A stretch of 64,000 bases of DNA from contig NZ_QGHD01000004.1 of NCBI RefSeq assembly GCF_003148885.1, positions 1-64,000 of the forward strand, read 5' to 3'. Numbering within the stretch: position 1 is the first letter of the stretch; the number at the start of each line of letters is the position of its first letter. Source of the DNA: Hallerella porci. Lineage in GTDB: Bacteria; Fibrobacterota; Fibrobacteria; Fibrobacterales; Fibrobacteraceae. Under the pieces are notes generated by a model. That model saw nothing but the letters and a program-made list of their open reading frames with translations. It was not told where the DNA came from and did no database searches. Made by a program: the position numbers and the translations under genes. Positions 1-7,814 of the stretch are shown here, piece after piece.

Positions 1-353
1 CTGTCCGGTAAAAAACGGCCGAACTTTTCGTAGAGCGACTTGTAGACGGCCTCGAAGAACTTGCAGGGGCGTCTGTTGTTCGCGTCGGAAAAAGTGCTCA
101 TCTTCAGCGGTCCCGTGAACCCGGCGTGCCACAGGTGCCTCGCTTCCGTGTTCACTCCCGTAAGGATTTCGCGCAGGGACCTGTAATTTTTGAATACAGC
201 GAACAACAGCACGAGCAGGTGCTGGAACCCGTCGAACTTCTTGACATAGCGTTCCCCGCCAACGCTGCGGGATTGCCTCAGAATTTCGCCTTTAGAGAGG
301 TATTTTGTGATTTGTGCGTATATCGGCTGTCCGGTAAAATTTCTACTTTCCAT
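1..353 (-). CDS. IS4-family transposase, N-terminal part (cut by window edge)
   Basis: Read on the minus strand from the ATG at 353, an open frame runs without a stop to the window edge (about 117 codons). Its start (MESRNFTGQPIYAQ), a middle part with KKFDGFQHLLVLLFAVF and SLREILTG, and then STFSDANNRR match the order of conserved blocks in the DUF4372 N-terminal domain of IS4-family DDE transposases. The catalytic DDE part would lie beyond the window. The family cuts and joins insertion-sequence ends. The gene sits just inside a likely IS end near 475. The frame on the opposite strand at 126-440 is a shadow of this gene. Whether the element is intact cannot be judged here. Confidence 0.82.
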   Translation of the reverse strand, partial: MESRNFTGQPIYAQITKYLSKGEILRQSRSVGGERYVKKFDGFQHLLVLLFAVFKNYRSLREILTGVNTEARHLWHAGFTGPLKMSTFSDANNRRPCKFFEAVYKSLYEKFGRFLPD

Positions 354-402
354 GGTGCTTTTGAGCTTGTTTTTGATTGCAAACTGAACAATAGTCAAAA
401 GT

Positions 403-435
403 GGCGACTCCCGGAAACGGAAGTCGCCTTTTTTT
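403..435 (+). terminator. Hairpin terminator inside the IS end
   Basis: GGCGACT (403-409) pairs with AGTCGCC (422-428), extended by CCG/CGG around a GAAA loop, and is followed by seven T on the plus strand. On the minus strand the same hairpin is followed only by a short T stretch. It lies between the IS end and the transposase start, where such hairpins commonly shield a transposase from transcripts entering from outside. Confidence 0.6.
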
Positions 436-453
436 GTTAGATTTCAGGTTGAA

Positions 454-1644
454 TTAAAAAGTTTTACCGGACACTAATAATTCATAACAAATTCTCTTTC
501 GCATAACATCAAACGAATCAGAATCTTCTATGAGTTTTTTTTCTAGTCCCTCGTTAACTATATAAGTAAAAGCTTTTTTTGTATAACAAGTTTCTCCATT
601 AGCGATAATATATTTTTCAATTGTTCTAGACTTAGCCAATAAGCAGCACAATTGATAATCTGGATTGATAGTATTAAAATTGCTATTTACATGAGCTCGT
701 TGACGATGTTGGCTACTTGTTAAAAGAATCAAATTTTCTAAATACGCAGCAAGAAGGGGATATTTTGACTTCGGAAAAATGTGATGAACCTCTGTAGCTT
801 TTCCTGCAGCAAGATCATCATTAACTTCACTAATTTCACCATGCATCTGTTTGATTAAACGGATAGCTTTCTTCACTTGATAATCAAGATAAAAATTCTC
901 ATTGATATTTTTTATTTTTGTTTTTTCTGATTCTTCTCGTGTTTCTGACTTTTTCTTTCCGGTATCACGCCAATTTAATCGATTATACATTAAATCGTAC
1001 CAATTCAAAATTTTGCCATTACTTCCAGGAAGACCTTTAGAAAAAGCAAATATATTAAATACTTTATGAAACATTCTATCACAATCTATTTTGGACTGAG
1101 AAGGAGTATTTGCCGAAATAAATTTGTGGTATCGAGAGTAGATTGTATCTTTCGCTAAATTTGGATTTTCTTTACACATTGATTCATATTCATCAAAAAA
1201 TCTTTTTATACCACTTTGTTCAACTACTGCTTTGAAAAAAAAGTAAAGAAATTGAAAAGCGTTTCGTTCTTTGATGGATATAAATTCAAGTACTTTTTGT
1301 TCAGCTACTTTAAATATTAGATTACGCCCTTGATTGACAACATTTAACACATGAGCGTATGCTAGCAATTTTAAAGGCTGACTCAAAACCTTATTATATT
1401 CATTTCTCGCTTTTGGGTCTGTAGGAGAAGGTTTGCCAAAAACTACTCGGCAATTTTGTTCAAAAAATGTTTCTTCCCATAAATCATTAATCGAAAATGA
1501 TTTATTTGCACAACTAGTATTAAGAATACAATCTGCAATGAAGCATACAATATCAGGTGTGCATTTTTGATCTACATAACGAGCATCATGATTTATCCGA
1601 ATATCAAAATCATTAAACCGATTGAAGAATATTTCTAAATCCAT
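454..1644 (-). CDS. HNH endonuclease, putative restriction enzyme
   Basis: The 396-residue protein carries a C-terminal HNH nuclease core: EVHHIF at about 285-290, the Asn of ENLILL near 304, and His residues in SSQHRQRAH near 313-318. The first 280 residues are not recognised and probably hold DNA recognition. The gene starts two bases after the stop of the methyltransferase, with a GGGGG ribosome site inside the end of that gene, so the two are co-transcribed. I infer that it is the nuclease of a type II-like restriction-modification pair. Its last codons (VSGKTF and stop) lie in the inverted repeat of the adjacent IS, so the native C-terminus was probably replaced. The effect on activity is unknown. 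Base composition is clearly AT-rich compared with the core genes. Confidence 0.8.
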   Translation of the reverse strand: MDLEIFFNRFNDFDIRINHDARYVDQKCTPDIVCFIADCILNTSCANKSFSINDLWEETFFEQNCRVVFGKPSPTDPKARNEYNKVLSQPLKLLAYAHVLNVVNQGRNLIFKVAEQKVLEFISIKERNAFQFLYFFFKAVVEQSGIKRFFDEYESMCKENPNLAKDTIYSRYHKFISANTPSQSKIDCDRMFHKVFNIFAFSKGLPGSNGKILNWYDLMYNRLNWRDTGKKKSETREESEKTKIKNINENFYLDYQVKKAIRLIKQMHGEISEVNDDLAAGKATEVHHIFPKSKYPLLAAYLENLILLTSSQHRQRAHVNSNFNTINPDYQLCCLLAKSRTIEKYIIANGETCYTKKAFTYIVNEGLEKKLIEDSDSFDVMRKRICYELLVSGKTF

Positions 1645-1646
1645 TT

Positions 1647-4154
1647 TTATTCCCCCTGTTTTATTTTCCCAAAAAAGAAAACCGCATTAGAATCAATATT
1701 TAGAGATCTAGTTCCAAAATTTCTTGCGATTCTATAAAATTGCGAAAATTCATCTGTAGCAAAATATGCCAAGTCTTTTTTTGTAATGACTATTGTTTTA
1801 TCTTTTGTTTCAAGAATAGCAACAGAGCCATCTGCAATACAATTTTTAGGCAGAAAACAAGCTCTAGGTTTATATGTAAGGTTTGGAACAAGTATGCAAT
1901 TATTCTTATTCAAAAAAGAGCCAACAGCAAGACCAGAAACATCATCGATATAACAGTCGTATCCTTCAATATTTTTTATTTCATTATTCCCAATATTTCT
2001 CGATTTTAATACACGAATTTTCCCTACATTTTTCGTAATCTTTTTTGTTATCGTTCGATCTCTAAAAGCACTAAATATTCCAAAAGTCATTTTTCTAGCA
2101 ATTTCATCAAATTCAAGATTACGGTAAAGAAGCCAATATGGGTAAACCTTATCTGTGATATAAGATTGTTTTTGCTGAAAAATTGCATCCGTGATATAAG
2201 ATTCAATGATTGTATTTTCTGCTATTTGATTATGCCATACTACAAATGCAACCGTTTCAATTTTAACACCCTTAAATCCATGTTCTCCAAAATCAATAAC
2301 TTTTTCAATTTTATGATTTGCAAGAATTTTTCTCGTTAAATTGAATTCTGGTGCGCTAATTAAACTCTTTGGAACAATAAGCGAAACCAATCTTCCACAG
2401 TCTAATGATTTTTCAATAAAGAAAGAAAAAAGATTATTTGTATCCTTGTTTACCACAGTATTCTTATACATGGATAAAAGTTTTGGATTTCCCGTCAATT
2501 TTTTATACGGAGGATTTCCTACAATGATGTCGTAGATTTCTTTATTCTGATACGTCAAAAAATCTGCAACAATAAAATTGATATGTACATTTGAAGGAAC
2601 ATCTATAATTTTCAATAATTCTTTAACAATTGAAATACTATTTGAATCAATATCAAAGACATCTATGCAAACGTTTGGAACATCCCTATATTTTTCTATT
2701 AAGCCTGGAATAAAATTTCCAACACCTGCAGAAGGCTCCATTATTTTTAGCGATTTAAAATTCTTTGAATCAGGAAGAGATTTTAGTATTGAATAACAAA
2801 TATTAGATCGTGTATAAAAAGCTTCATTATTTTCACGAAGTGCGTTTGCATATTCCGCAATTTTTGAAAGATTGATAAAGCCAAGAGTATGATGTTTACG
2901 AATGTAACACAGAATAGATTCATTATTAGATATGTTTTCATCTTGAATTAAATGAAGAATTTCGCCATCAGAATAAAGATTTTCTATTGCGAATTTGATC
3001 TTAAATGCAATCTGTTGAAATATAATTGTGGGGACAGCTTCGCCTAAATTTTGTCGAATATTGATGCTCATCTTGGCGAGATATTCTTCTTTTTCTTGCA
3101 ATGGCAATGCGTTTAGTTGCACATAAGGAATTCGATTCCATTCAAAATCCTTTGGGACTGACATCATCAACATCACTTCCCTAATGCTGAATACACGATT
3201 ATCAACTGGATGAATTGTATTCTGACTGGCTAAAATATCATTTCTTGTGTGGATACATGGAGGAACTTTATCCCAAAATTGCCTTGTATATTTATCGCCA
3301 TTTTTTTCCACATTGAATACTTTCTTTCCATTTTCAATATGATATGGACGACGATTAATTTCTTCATTTTCAAAAGCGCCCTGCCCCTCTTTGAGATTTT
3401 CAATCCAAGGTACCATTATGGGATTATATTTTCTAAAAGCGTGATATATATCTTCTTTAGATATTTCACCCATTACCTTTAGCGAAGGTAAATGCCCTAT
3501 TACTTGGCGTAAAGTTTTTTCCTTTTGACGATTAGGAAAAATATCGTATGGAGAAACATCAAGAATGTCTTTACGAACGCCTAATACCAAAGTGCGAGTT
3601 CTGCTAGATGGACAACCATAATCTTTAAAATTAACGACTTTATAAAGAATATTATAGATGCCTTCTAAATTCTGAGAAATCGCGTCAAAGATTGATTTAA
3701 AATTTCCATCTACATCTAAGCAAGATGTTCCAAGAAACGCTTTGACATTTTCATATACAAAAAATTTTGGTTTCAAATCCTTAGTCATTTTTATTGATTC
3801 TATCACTAAGGAGTTTCGTTTCATTTCCTTTTTTTCATCATTTTTCTTATGATTGATATAAGACATTCCTTGACAAGGAGGAGTTGCAATTAAAACATCT
3901 AATTCATCAACATTATGCTTTTTTCTCCAAAAACTAACCTCAGAAAATATTTTTTCCTTGGTTTCATCCAACGTCATATCCCCACAAATGTACCCAGAAT
4001 CATAGCGACATTTCTGATTACATTTTTGAACCTCCAAACGACGAGCTAACAATTCAACCGTGGCTACGCAATCAAAACCTTCTTTTTTAAAACCGAAGCA
4101 CCCTACACCTGCACTACTAAATAAACTGATATAGGTTTTAAGTTTTTCAGTCAC
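1647..4154 (-). CDS. Fused cytosine-C5 / adenine-N6 DNA methyltransferase
   Basis: This 835-residue protein joins two methyltransferases. Residues 1-390 form a cytosine-C5 enzyme: LFSSAGVG (11-18, SAM binding), TPPCQG with the catalytic Cys near 94, ENV at 135-137, SRTRT at 184-188, and a recognition region before the last conserved block at about 320-340. Residues 440-835 form an N6-adenine (or N4) enzyme: EPSAGVGNF at 473-481 and NPPY at 547-550. It would modify two positions, perhaps in the two strands of an asymmetric site, and protect the host from the HNH nuclease encoded directly downstream. The start is GTG at 4154 with AGGA upstream. The gene is AT-rich and next to an IS, which suggests transfer. 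The domain calls are firm; the target sequence is unknown. Confidence 0.9.
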   Translation of the reverse strand: MTEKLKTYISLFSSAGVGCFGFKKEGFDCVATVELLARRLEVQKCNQKCRYDSGYICGDMTLDETKEKIFSEVSFWRKKHNVDELDVLIATPPCQGMSYINHKKNDEKKEMKRNSLVIESIKMTKDLKPKFFVYENVKAFLGTSCLDVDGNFKSIFDAISQNLEGIYNILYKVVNFKDYGCPSSRTRTLVLGVRKDILDVSPYDIFPNRQKEKTLRQVIGHLPSLKVMGEISKEDIYHAFRKYNPIMVPWIENLKEGQGAFENEEINRRPYHIENGKKVFNVEKNGDKYTRQFWDKVPPCIHTRNDILASQNTIHPVDNRVFSIREVMLMMSVPKDFEWNRIPYVQLNALPLQEKEEYLAKMSINIRQNLGEAVPTIIFQQIAFKIKFAIENLYSDGEILHLIQDENISNNESILCYIRKHHTLGFINLSKIAEYANALRENNEAFYTRSNICYSILKSLPDSKNFKSLKIMEPSAGVGNFIPGLIEKYRDVPNVCIDVFDIDSNSISIVKELLKIIDVPSNVHINFIVADFLTYQNKEIYDIIVGNPPYKKLTGNPKLLSMYKNTVVNKDTNNLFSFFIEKSLDCGRLVSLIVPKSLISAPEFNLTRKILANHKIEKVIDFGEHGFKGVKIETVAFVVWHNQIAENTIIESYITDAIFQQKQSYITDKVYPYWLLYRNLEFDEIARKMTFGIFSAFRDRTITKKITKNVGKIRVLKSRNIGNNEIKNIEGYDCYIDDVSGLAVGSFLNKNNCILVPNLTYKPRACFLPKNCIADGSVAILETKDKTIVITKKDLAYFATDEFSQFYRIARNFGTRSLNIDSNAVFFFGKIKQGE

Positions 4155-4340
4155 TCTCGTTCCTCGAGTTGAAGGTGAACGAGTTCACCCTCGGTCGGGA
4201 ACAAGAAACCGCAATGTCAAAACAAGTCAAGAAAACGCCCGCAAGCGCACGCGTGTACGTGCGCAAATTCCTCTGGGAACTGAATGGCTACAGCATGCCC
4301 AGGGTGCACCATGACCTATGCAATCATAAGTCAACGAACG

Positions 4341-4675
4341 TTTGTCTTATTCTAATGTTCTGAAGTTGTCGAAGTTTCAGGAGCGAACAAGAGCAAACCC
4401 AGCAAGAGTTTTTCTTGCCGCATTCCCCACAACGCGATTTAAAATGAAAAAGGCGTGAGGTTGAATGCGCTTACCCACTGAGGCCTTCGACTGCCCGGAC
4501 ATAATAAACGCAAACAACCCACGCCCCATAAGGTCGCAATGCGCACAGGCAGATCTAAAAAAGTATGCATGTAGCAAAACGATGCCGCTAAGTAAAGCTT
4601 AGCAACAAGCGTGAGCGTTGCCTTATTCCTTATCCGTGAAATTGTCGAAGTTTCAGTGAGGAACAAGAACAAAAC
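4341..4675. repeat. Imperfect direct repeat pair, about 55 bp, 277 bp apart
   Basis: The stretch beginning near 4341 (core TTGTCGAAGTTTCAG, then GAACAAGA) recurs near 4618 with scattered mismatches. The pair brackets about 220 bases without a gene. It may be the trace of an excised or decayed element; the function is unknown. Confidence 0.55.
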
Positions 4676-4784
4676 TCTTTATGTACAAAAGGAAATATAG
4701 ATAATCGCATTTGACGCCAAATGTCAAATTGATTAAAGAATGTGAATTTTTTTGAAAACGGAAAAGGACGATTAAAAAATGAGG

Positions 4785-4809
4785 GAAAAAGGAACCGCTT
4801 GCGCGGTTC
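4785..4809 (-). terminator. Terminator of the Rpn-like gene
   Basis: GAACCGC (4792-4798) pairs with GCGGTTC (4803-4809) around a four-base loop. Read on the minus strand, a run of T follows within two bases. It lies 43 bases after the stop of the gene ending at 4852. Confidence 0.75.
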
Positions 4810-4851
4810 TTTCTTACAAGACTTTGATTTCGTTGATAGAGAGGCCGGTGC

Positions 4852-5601
4852 TTATACGAATGCCCCGTTCAACTCCTCGATGACTTTATCGTCCAAAAAC
4901 TCTTTCAAATAGAATGAAATTTTTTTCAAAAGGTCTTTGGCCTCGGCGGGCGGCAACTTTTGAAAGCGACTTTTAAATTGCAGCAATGCTTTGAGTAATT
5001 TTTCGCGGTCAAATGCATATTTCATCGCGGTCAAGCCCATCGCCGTTGCAACATCGTCGCAGCCGGTGCAATCTTCGTCGGAAATCATTTTCATATCGAT
5101 GAAACTGCATTGACAAGGCAGCGCAGAACTCAAAAAGTAATCGCTATACCTTTCACGCAAAATTTTCATCGGATCCCACGAACCTTTTCCGTTGTAAAAA
5201 ACGAAAGCCCATGTCGGCAGCAGTCCATACGGATTATCTTTAGTGTACAATTCCATCCCCATATCATTCTGCACTTCCATCACCATATCGGCATAGCGAG
5301 AAATTTGTGCGAATACAGATTTATATGAGCCCGATTTGTGCGCCAAAAGCATCCCGATCAATCCGGGAAGCCCTTTCGCATTTTTCACACGGAAAGCCAA
5401 ATCGGCTTCGCCCGTTTCGTCTACTTCGGAATACGAATCCGGAATCCGCTCAAGCGAATTCAAATCGAAAAAATTCAAAAACTCAGCACTTTCCGGATTC
5501 TGCTTCGCACACAGTTTCAATAACGCTCGCGAATGATTTTCATCGGCAAAAAGCCAGCGGAAAAATGCATCGTGACTGCGATGAGATTTTTGATTTGTCA
5601 T
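4852..5601 (-). CDS. Rpn/YhgA-like PD-(D/E)XK family protein, probable degraded active site
   Basis: The 249-residue protein resembles the Rpn (recombination-promoting nuclease, YhgA-like, transposase_31) family: SHDAFFRWLFAD at the start, EADLAF near 66-71, then LLAHKS near 85-90. In the family these blocks carry the PD-(D/E)XK nuclease residues, and the second normally reads like LIEHKS. Here the acidic residue is replaced by Ala, so DNA cleavage may be lost. The start at 5601 is chosen because GGAG lies seven bases upstream; a longer frame starts at 5628 without a better site. A terminator follows. Such genes are usually multicopy and associated with genome plasticity. The family call is fairly sure; the loss of activity is inference. 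Confidence 0.78.
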   Translation of the reverse strand: MTNQKSHRSHDAFFRWLFADENHSRALLKLCAKQNPESAEFLNFFDLNSLERIPDSYSEVDETGEADLAFRVKNAKGLPGLIGMLLAHKSGSYKSVFAQISRYADMVMEVQNDMGMELYTKDNPYGLLPTWAFVFYNGKGSWDPMKILRERYSDYFLSSALPCQCSFIDMKMISDEDCTGCDDVATAMGLTAMKYAFDREKLLKALLQFKSRFQKLPPAEAKDLLKKISFYLKEFLDDKVIEELNGAFV

Positions 5602-5835
5602 TTTGTTCTCCATTGGGAACGCCCCCAAAAAAGCGAATAGAAAAATTTTTTTCTATCTAAGAGTATAGACGTTTTTTTTGGGAAAAATATTCTAAAAGTA
5701 AAGAAGATTTTACTTAAAATCGAAAAAAGTGGAAAGAAAGATCTTAGAACTTAGATTTTAGAGCTTAGAATTCCTAAGATAATTGATCATTCACAATTCA
5801 AAAGTGAGCCGGCGTATACGCCCGCATCCTTTTTT

Positions 5836-6035
5836 GTCATCCTGAACGGAGCCGCAGACACATCCGCCGTGTCATCCTGAACGGAGCCGAAGGCGAAGTG
5901 AACGGATCTAGCTTTTTTTTCGCAATGAGAACAGCTAGATCCTTCACTGCGTTCAGGATGACACGCAGGGCATTGCGAAGGGATGACAAACTCTGTGTCA
6001 TTCTGAGTGGAGCCGAAGGCGGAGCGATATATGAA
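5836..6035. repeat. REP-like dispersed inverted repeats (GTCATCCTGAACGG family)
   Basis: Copies starting GTCATCCTGAACGGAGCCG are at 5836 and 5871. An inverted copy (GCTAGATCCTTCACTGCGTT...) is at about 5934-5964, and a diverged copy (GTCATTCTGAGTGGAGCCG) starts near 5998. The 5871 copy and its inverse can fold into a hairpin of about 30 bp. The motif resembles intergenic repeats seen in many bacterial genomes. Confidence 0.7.
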
Positions 6036-6138
6036 ACTTGGAACTTTAGTTCCTTAGTTGAATTAAGCCCTTTGGGGTAGAATCTAGCAGTAATTTTCAG
6101 CGTTAAAAATTAAAAGAAGATATTTTTCGTTCAAGATT

Positions 6139-6322
6139 TGCCCAAAAATTTTTAAAGATGACTTCCCGCACTCAAAATATGTCCAAAAATTTTTTAAAAT
6201 GAGTTCCCGCCGCCCAAATATTGGCAAGAAATTTCATTTGAACCCTCCATCCCAAAAAATATTGGCTAGAAATTTCATTTGAAACCTCCATCTGAAACTT
6301 TGGAGGCTAGAAATTTCATTTG
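6139..6322. repeat. Tandem array, 41-bp period, about 4.5 units
   Basis: Units begin at 6139, 6180, 6221 and 6262, with a partial unit at 6303. The first two units resemble each other (CCAAAAATTTTT...TTCCCGC), as do the last three (GGCTAGAAATTTCATTTG). There are no spacers and no coding potential. Confidence 0.7.
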
Positions 6323-6325
6323 CTT

Positions 6326-6374
6326 AGAGCTTAGAATTTCTAAGTTCAAAGATCTCAGCTCTAAGTTCTCAAAA
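6326..6374. repeat. 49-bp intergenic element, copy A
   Basis: This stretch (core AATTTCTAAGTTCAAAG, then CTCTAAGTTCT) matches 55695-55743 at about 42 of 49 positions, and a 21-base part recurs at 5760-5780. Both full copies lie beside a 41-bp tandem array. Confidence 0.65.
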
Positions 6375-6419
6375 AAACTCGCGCCTACGCCGCGCCAAAT
6401 TCTACCTTCCTCATTTAAT

Positions 6420-7790
6420 TCATTTTAAGAAAAGTCCGATTTTTTCAATATCGAGAAATGTGATGAAAACAAATAAAGCGATAAAAAGCGACATGGCGAT
6501 TTTTTGAATGAGCGCCTGCTTTTCTTGCGAAACGGGTTTACCGCGGATTGCTTCGATCAAAAGGAATAAGAGGATGCCGCCATCGGTAATAGCAAGCGGG
6601 AGTAAATTCATCACGCCTAAATTGATGCTGATGAGGGCAAGCATCATCAAAAATTCTTGGAAGCCCGCCATCCAAACATTGCCCATGACAGCGACAATTG
6701 TCACCGGTCCCGACATTGCATCAACTTTCACTTGACCTTGGAAGAGACGCTTAAAATAACGGAAAACGCTCGTCGTCAATTTCCAACTTGTCGCACTTGC
6801 TTTGACGACTGCATCCGGCAAATTGCGCTTCACAATATGCGTTTCACGGAACATCACATATTGCATCCGAATGCCAATCATGTAGCGTTTATATTCTTCA
6901 TTGTAAACGGGCGAAACTTCTTTATAAAGGGTATCTGCGCCGCGGTGAATGGTGAGAGTCAGAGGATTCCCTTCGGAGCCGCTGATAAATTTGACGACGC
7001 TTTGATAATCGTAAAGCCATTGATGATTGATTTCGGTAATCGTATCGCCTTTTAAGACGCCGACTTTTTCGGCAACGCTTCCGGCGAACGGAGTTTCTGC
7101 GACCACAATTCGATGCCGCGGATAAATTCCCGCATCGCCAACTCCCATGTGAATATTTTCGTCCGAAGAATCCTGCGCCGGAATAATCATTTCTTGAGGA
7201 ATTAACATCGTCGAAATCGTATCGCCGCCGCGAGTGAGTTTAATCGAAACATTCGCTCCGATTCGCACGCCGATTTGTTCCCGAAAATCATCCCAGCCCG
7301 CAGTCGCTTTTCCATCGACTTCAAAAATCGTATCGCCCGGTTGAATTCCCGCTTGAGCCGCAGCGCTTTCAGGGACGACGAGTCCGACGATTAACCGCGA
7401 AGATTCCGGTTCTTCGACTCCCCACATGTAAAGTCCGACCAAAAGGAAAAACGCAAAAACGATATTGACAAACGGCCCCGCAAAAGCAATCGCCGCCCGA
7501 GCGCCCACACTTTTTTTAGCAAATCCACGCGGGTCATCGGATTCGGGCGAGTCCGGATTTTCGCCTTCCATCGCCACATAACCGCCGAAAGGAATGAGCG
7601 AAATGCAATATTCCGTTTCCCCTTTTTTGAACCGCAGCAATTTTTTGCCAAAGCCAATGGAAAATGTGTTGACTTTTACCTTATTCCATTTGGCGACGAT
7701 AAAATGTCCGAGTTCATGTATGAAAACCAAAAAGCTTAAAGCAATCAGCCCAAGCACAAACATCGCCACATTGGAGAAGAGGTGTTCCAT
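6420..7790 (-). CDS. rseP: RseP-type site-2 zinc metalloprotease
   Basis: A 456-residue intramembrane protease of family M50B. It shows the zinc site HELGH (25-29) in the first membrane segment, two PDZ domains in the periplasmic part (around VVPESAAAQAGIQPGD and VAEKVGVLKGD), and a C-terminal NLLPLAITDGG block where the Asp is the third metal ligand. The usual LDGG reads TDGG here. RseP cleaves anti-sigma factors and signal peptide remnants within the inner membrane. It is the last gene of the rpsB-tsf-pyrH-frr-uppS-cdsA-dxr-rseP set, 24 bases after dxr, an order common in Gram-negative bacteria. No clear ribosome site precedes the ATG. The target anti-sigma factor is not in the window. Confidence 0.95.
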   Translation of the reverse strand: MEHLFSNVAMFVLGLIALSFLVFIHELGHFIVAKWNKVKVNTFSIGFGKKLLRFKKGETEYCISLIPFGGYVAMEGENPDSPESDDPRGFAKKSVGARAAIAFAGPFVNIVFAFFLLVGLYMWGVEEPESSRLIVGLVVPESAAAQAGIQPGDTIFEVDGKATAGWDDFREQIGVRIGANVSIKLTRGGDTISTMLIPQEMIIPAQDSSDENIHMGVGDAGIYPRHRIVVAETPFAGSVAEKVGVLKGDTITEINHQWLYDYQSVVKFISGSEGNPLTLTIHRGADTLYKEVSPVYNEEYKRYMIGIRMQYVMFRETHIVKRNLPDAVVKASATSWKLTTSVFRYFKRLFQGQVKVDAMSGPVTIVAVMGNVWMAGFQEFLMMLALISINLGVMNLLPLAITDGGILLFLLIEAIRGKPVSQEKQALIQKIAMSLFIALFVFITFLDIEKIGLFLK

Positions 7791-7814
7791 AAATTGAATT
7801 ATAAAAATGAAGAG

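Larger units (their letters stand above)
1..475 (-). mobile_element. End of an IS4-like insertion sequence
   Basis: The transposase start at 353 is preceded on the minus strand by about 120 bases without a gene, ending in the 12-mer TGTCCGGTAAAA (462-473, minus strand). The same 12-mer is present in plus orientation at 328-339 and at 2-13. The 462-473 copy is the best candidate for the terminal inverted repeat. Its sequence also forms the last codons of the neighbouring HNH nuclease gene. The other IS end and any target duplication lie outside the window, so the exact boundary is uncertain by a few bases. Confidence 0.6.
4155..4851. other. Gene-poor region between the RM unit and the Rpn-like gene
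   Basis: No convincing gene is seen. A short plus-strand frame (4169-4363) encodes about 64 residues with no recognisable family and no clear ribosome site. It may be a gene remnant. The stretch also holds an imperfect direct repeat (4341-4391 and 4618-4673) and a terminator for the gene that ends at 4852. Confidence 0.5.
5602..6419. other. Repeat-filled intergenic region
   Basis: About 820 bases without a gene. It contains a partial copy (5760-5780) and a full copy (6326-6374) of a self-complementary element that recurs at 55695, a cluster of REP-like inverted repeats (5836-6035) and a 41-bp tandem array (6139-6322). The short frame at 5898-6080 is made of repeat sequence and is not taken as a gene. 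Confidence 0.7.

Noticed and set aside
126-440. Plus-strand open frame of 104 codons
   Set aside because: It is the opposite-strand shadow of the IS4-like transposase (1-353, minus) plus the IS end; no family resemblance or ribosome site.
4169-4363. Small gene of 64 codons
   Set aside because: No recognisable family, no good ribosome site, lies in decayed repeat-bearing DNA; kept only as a possible remnant.
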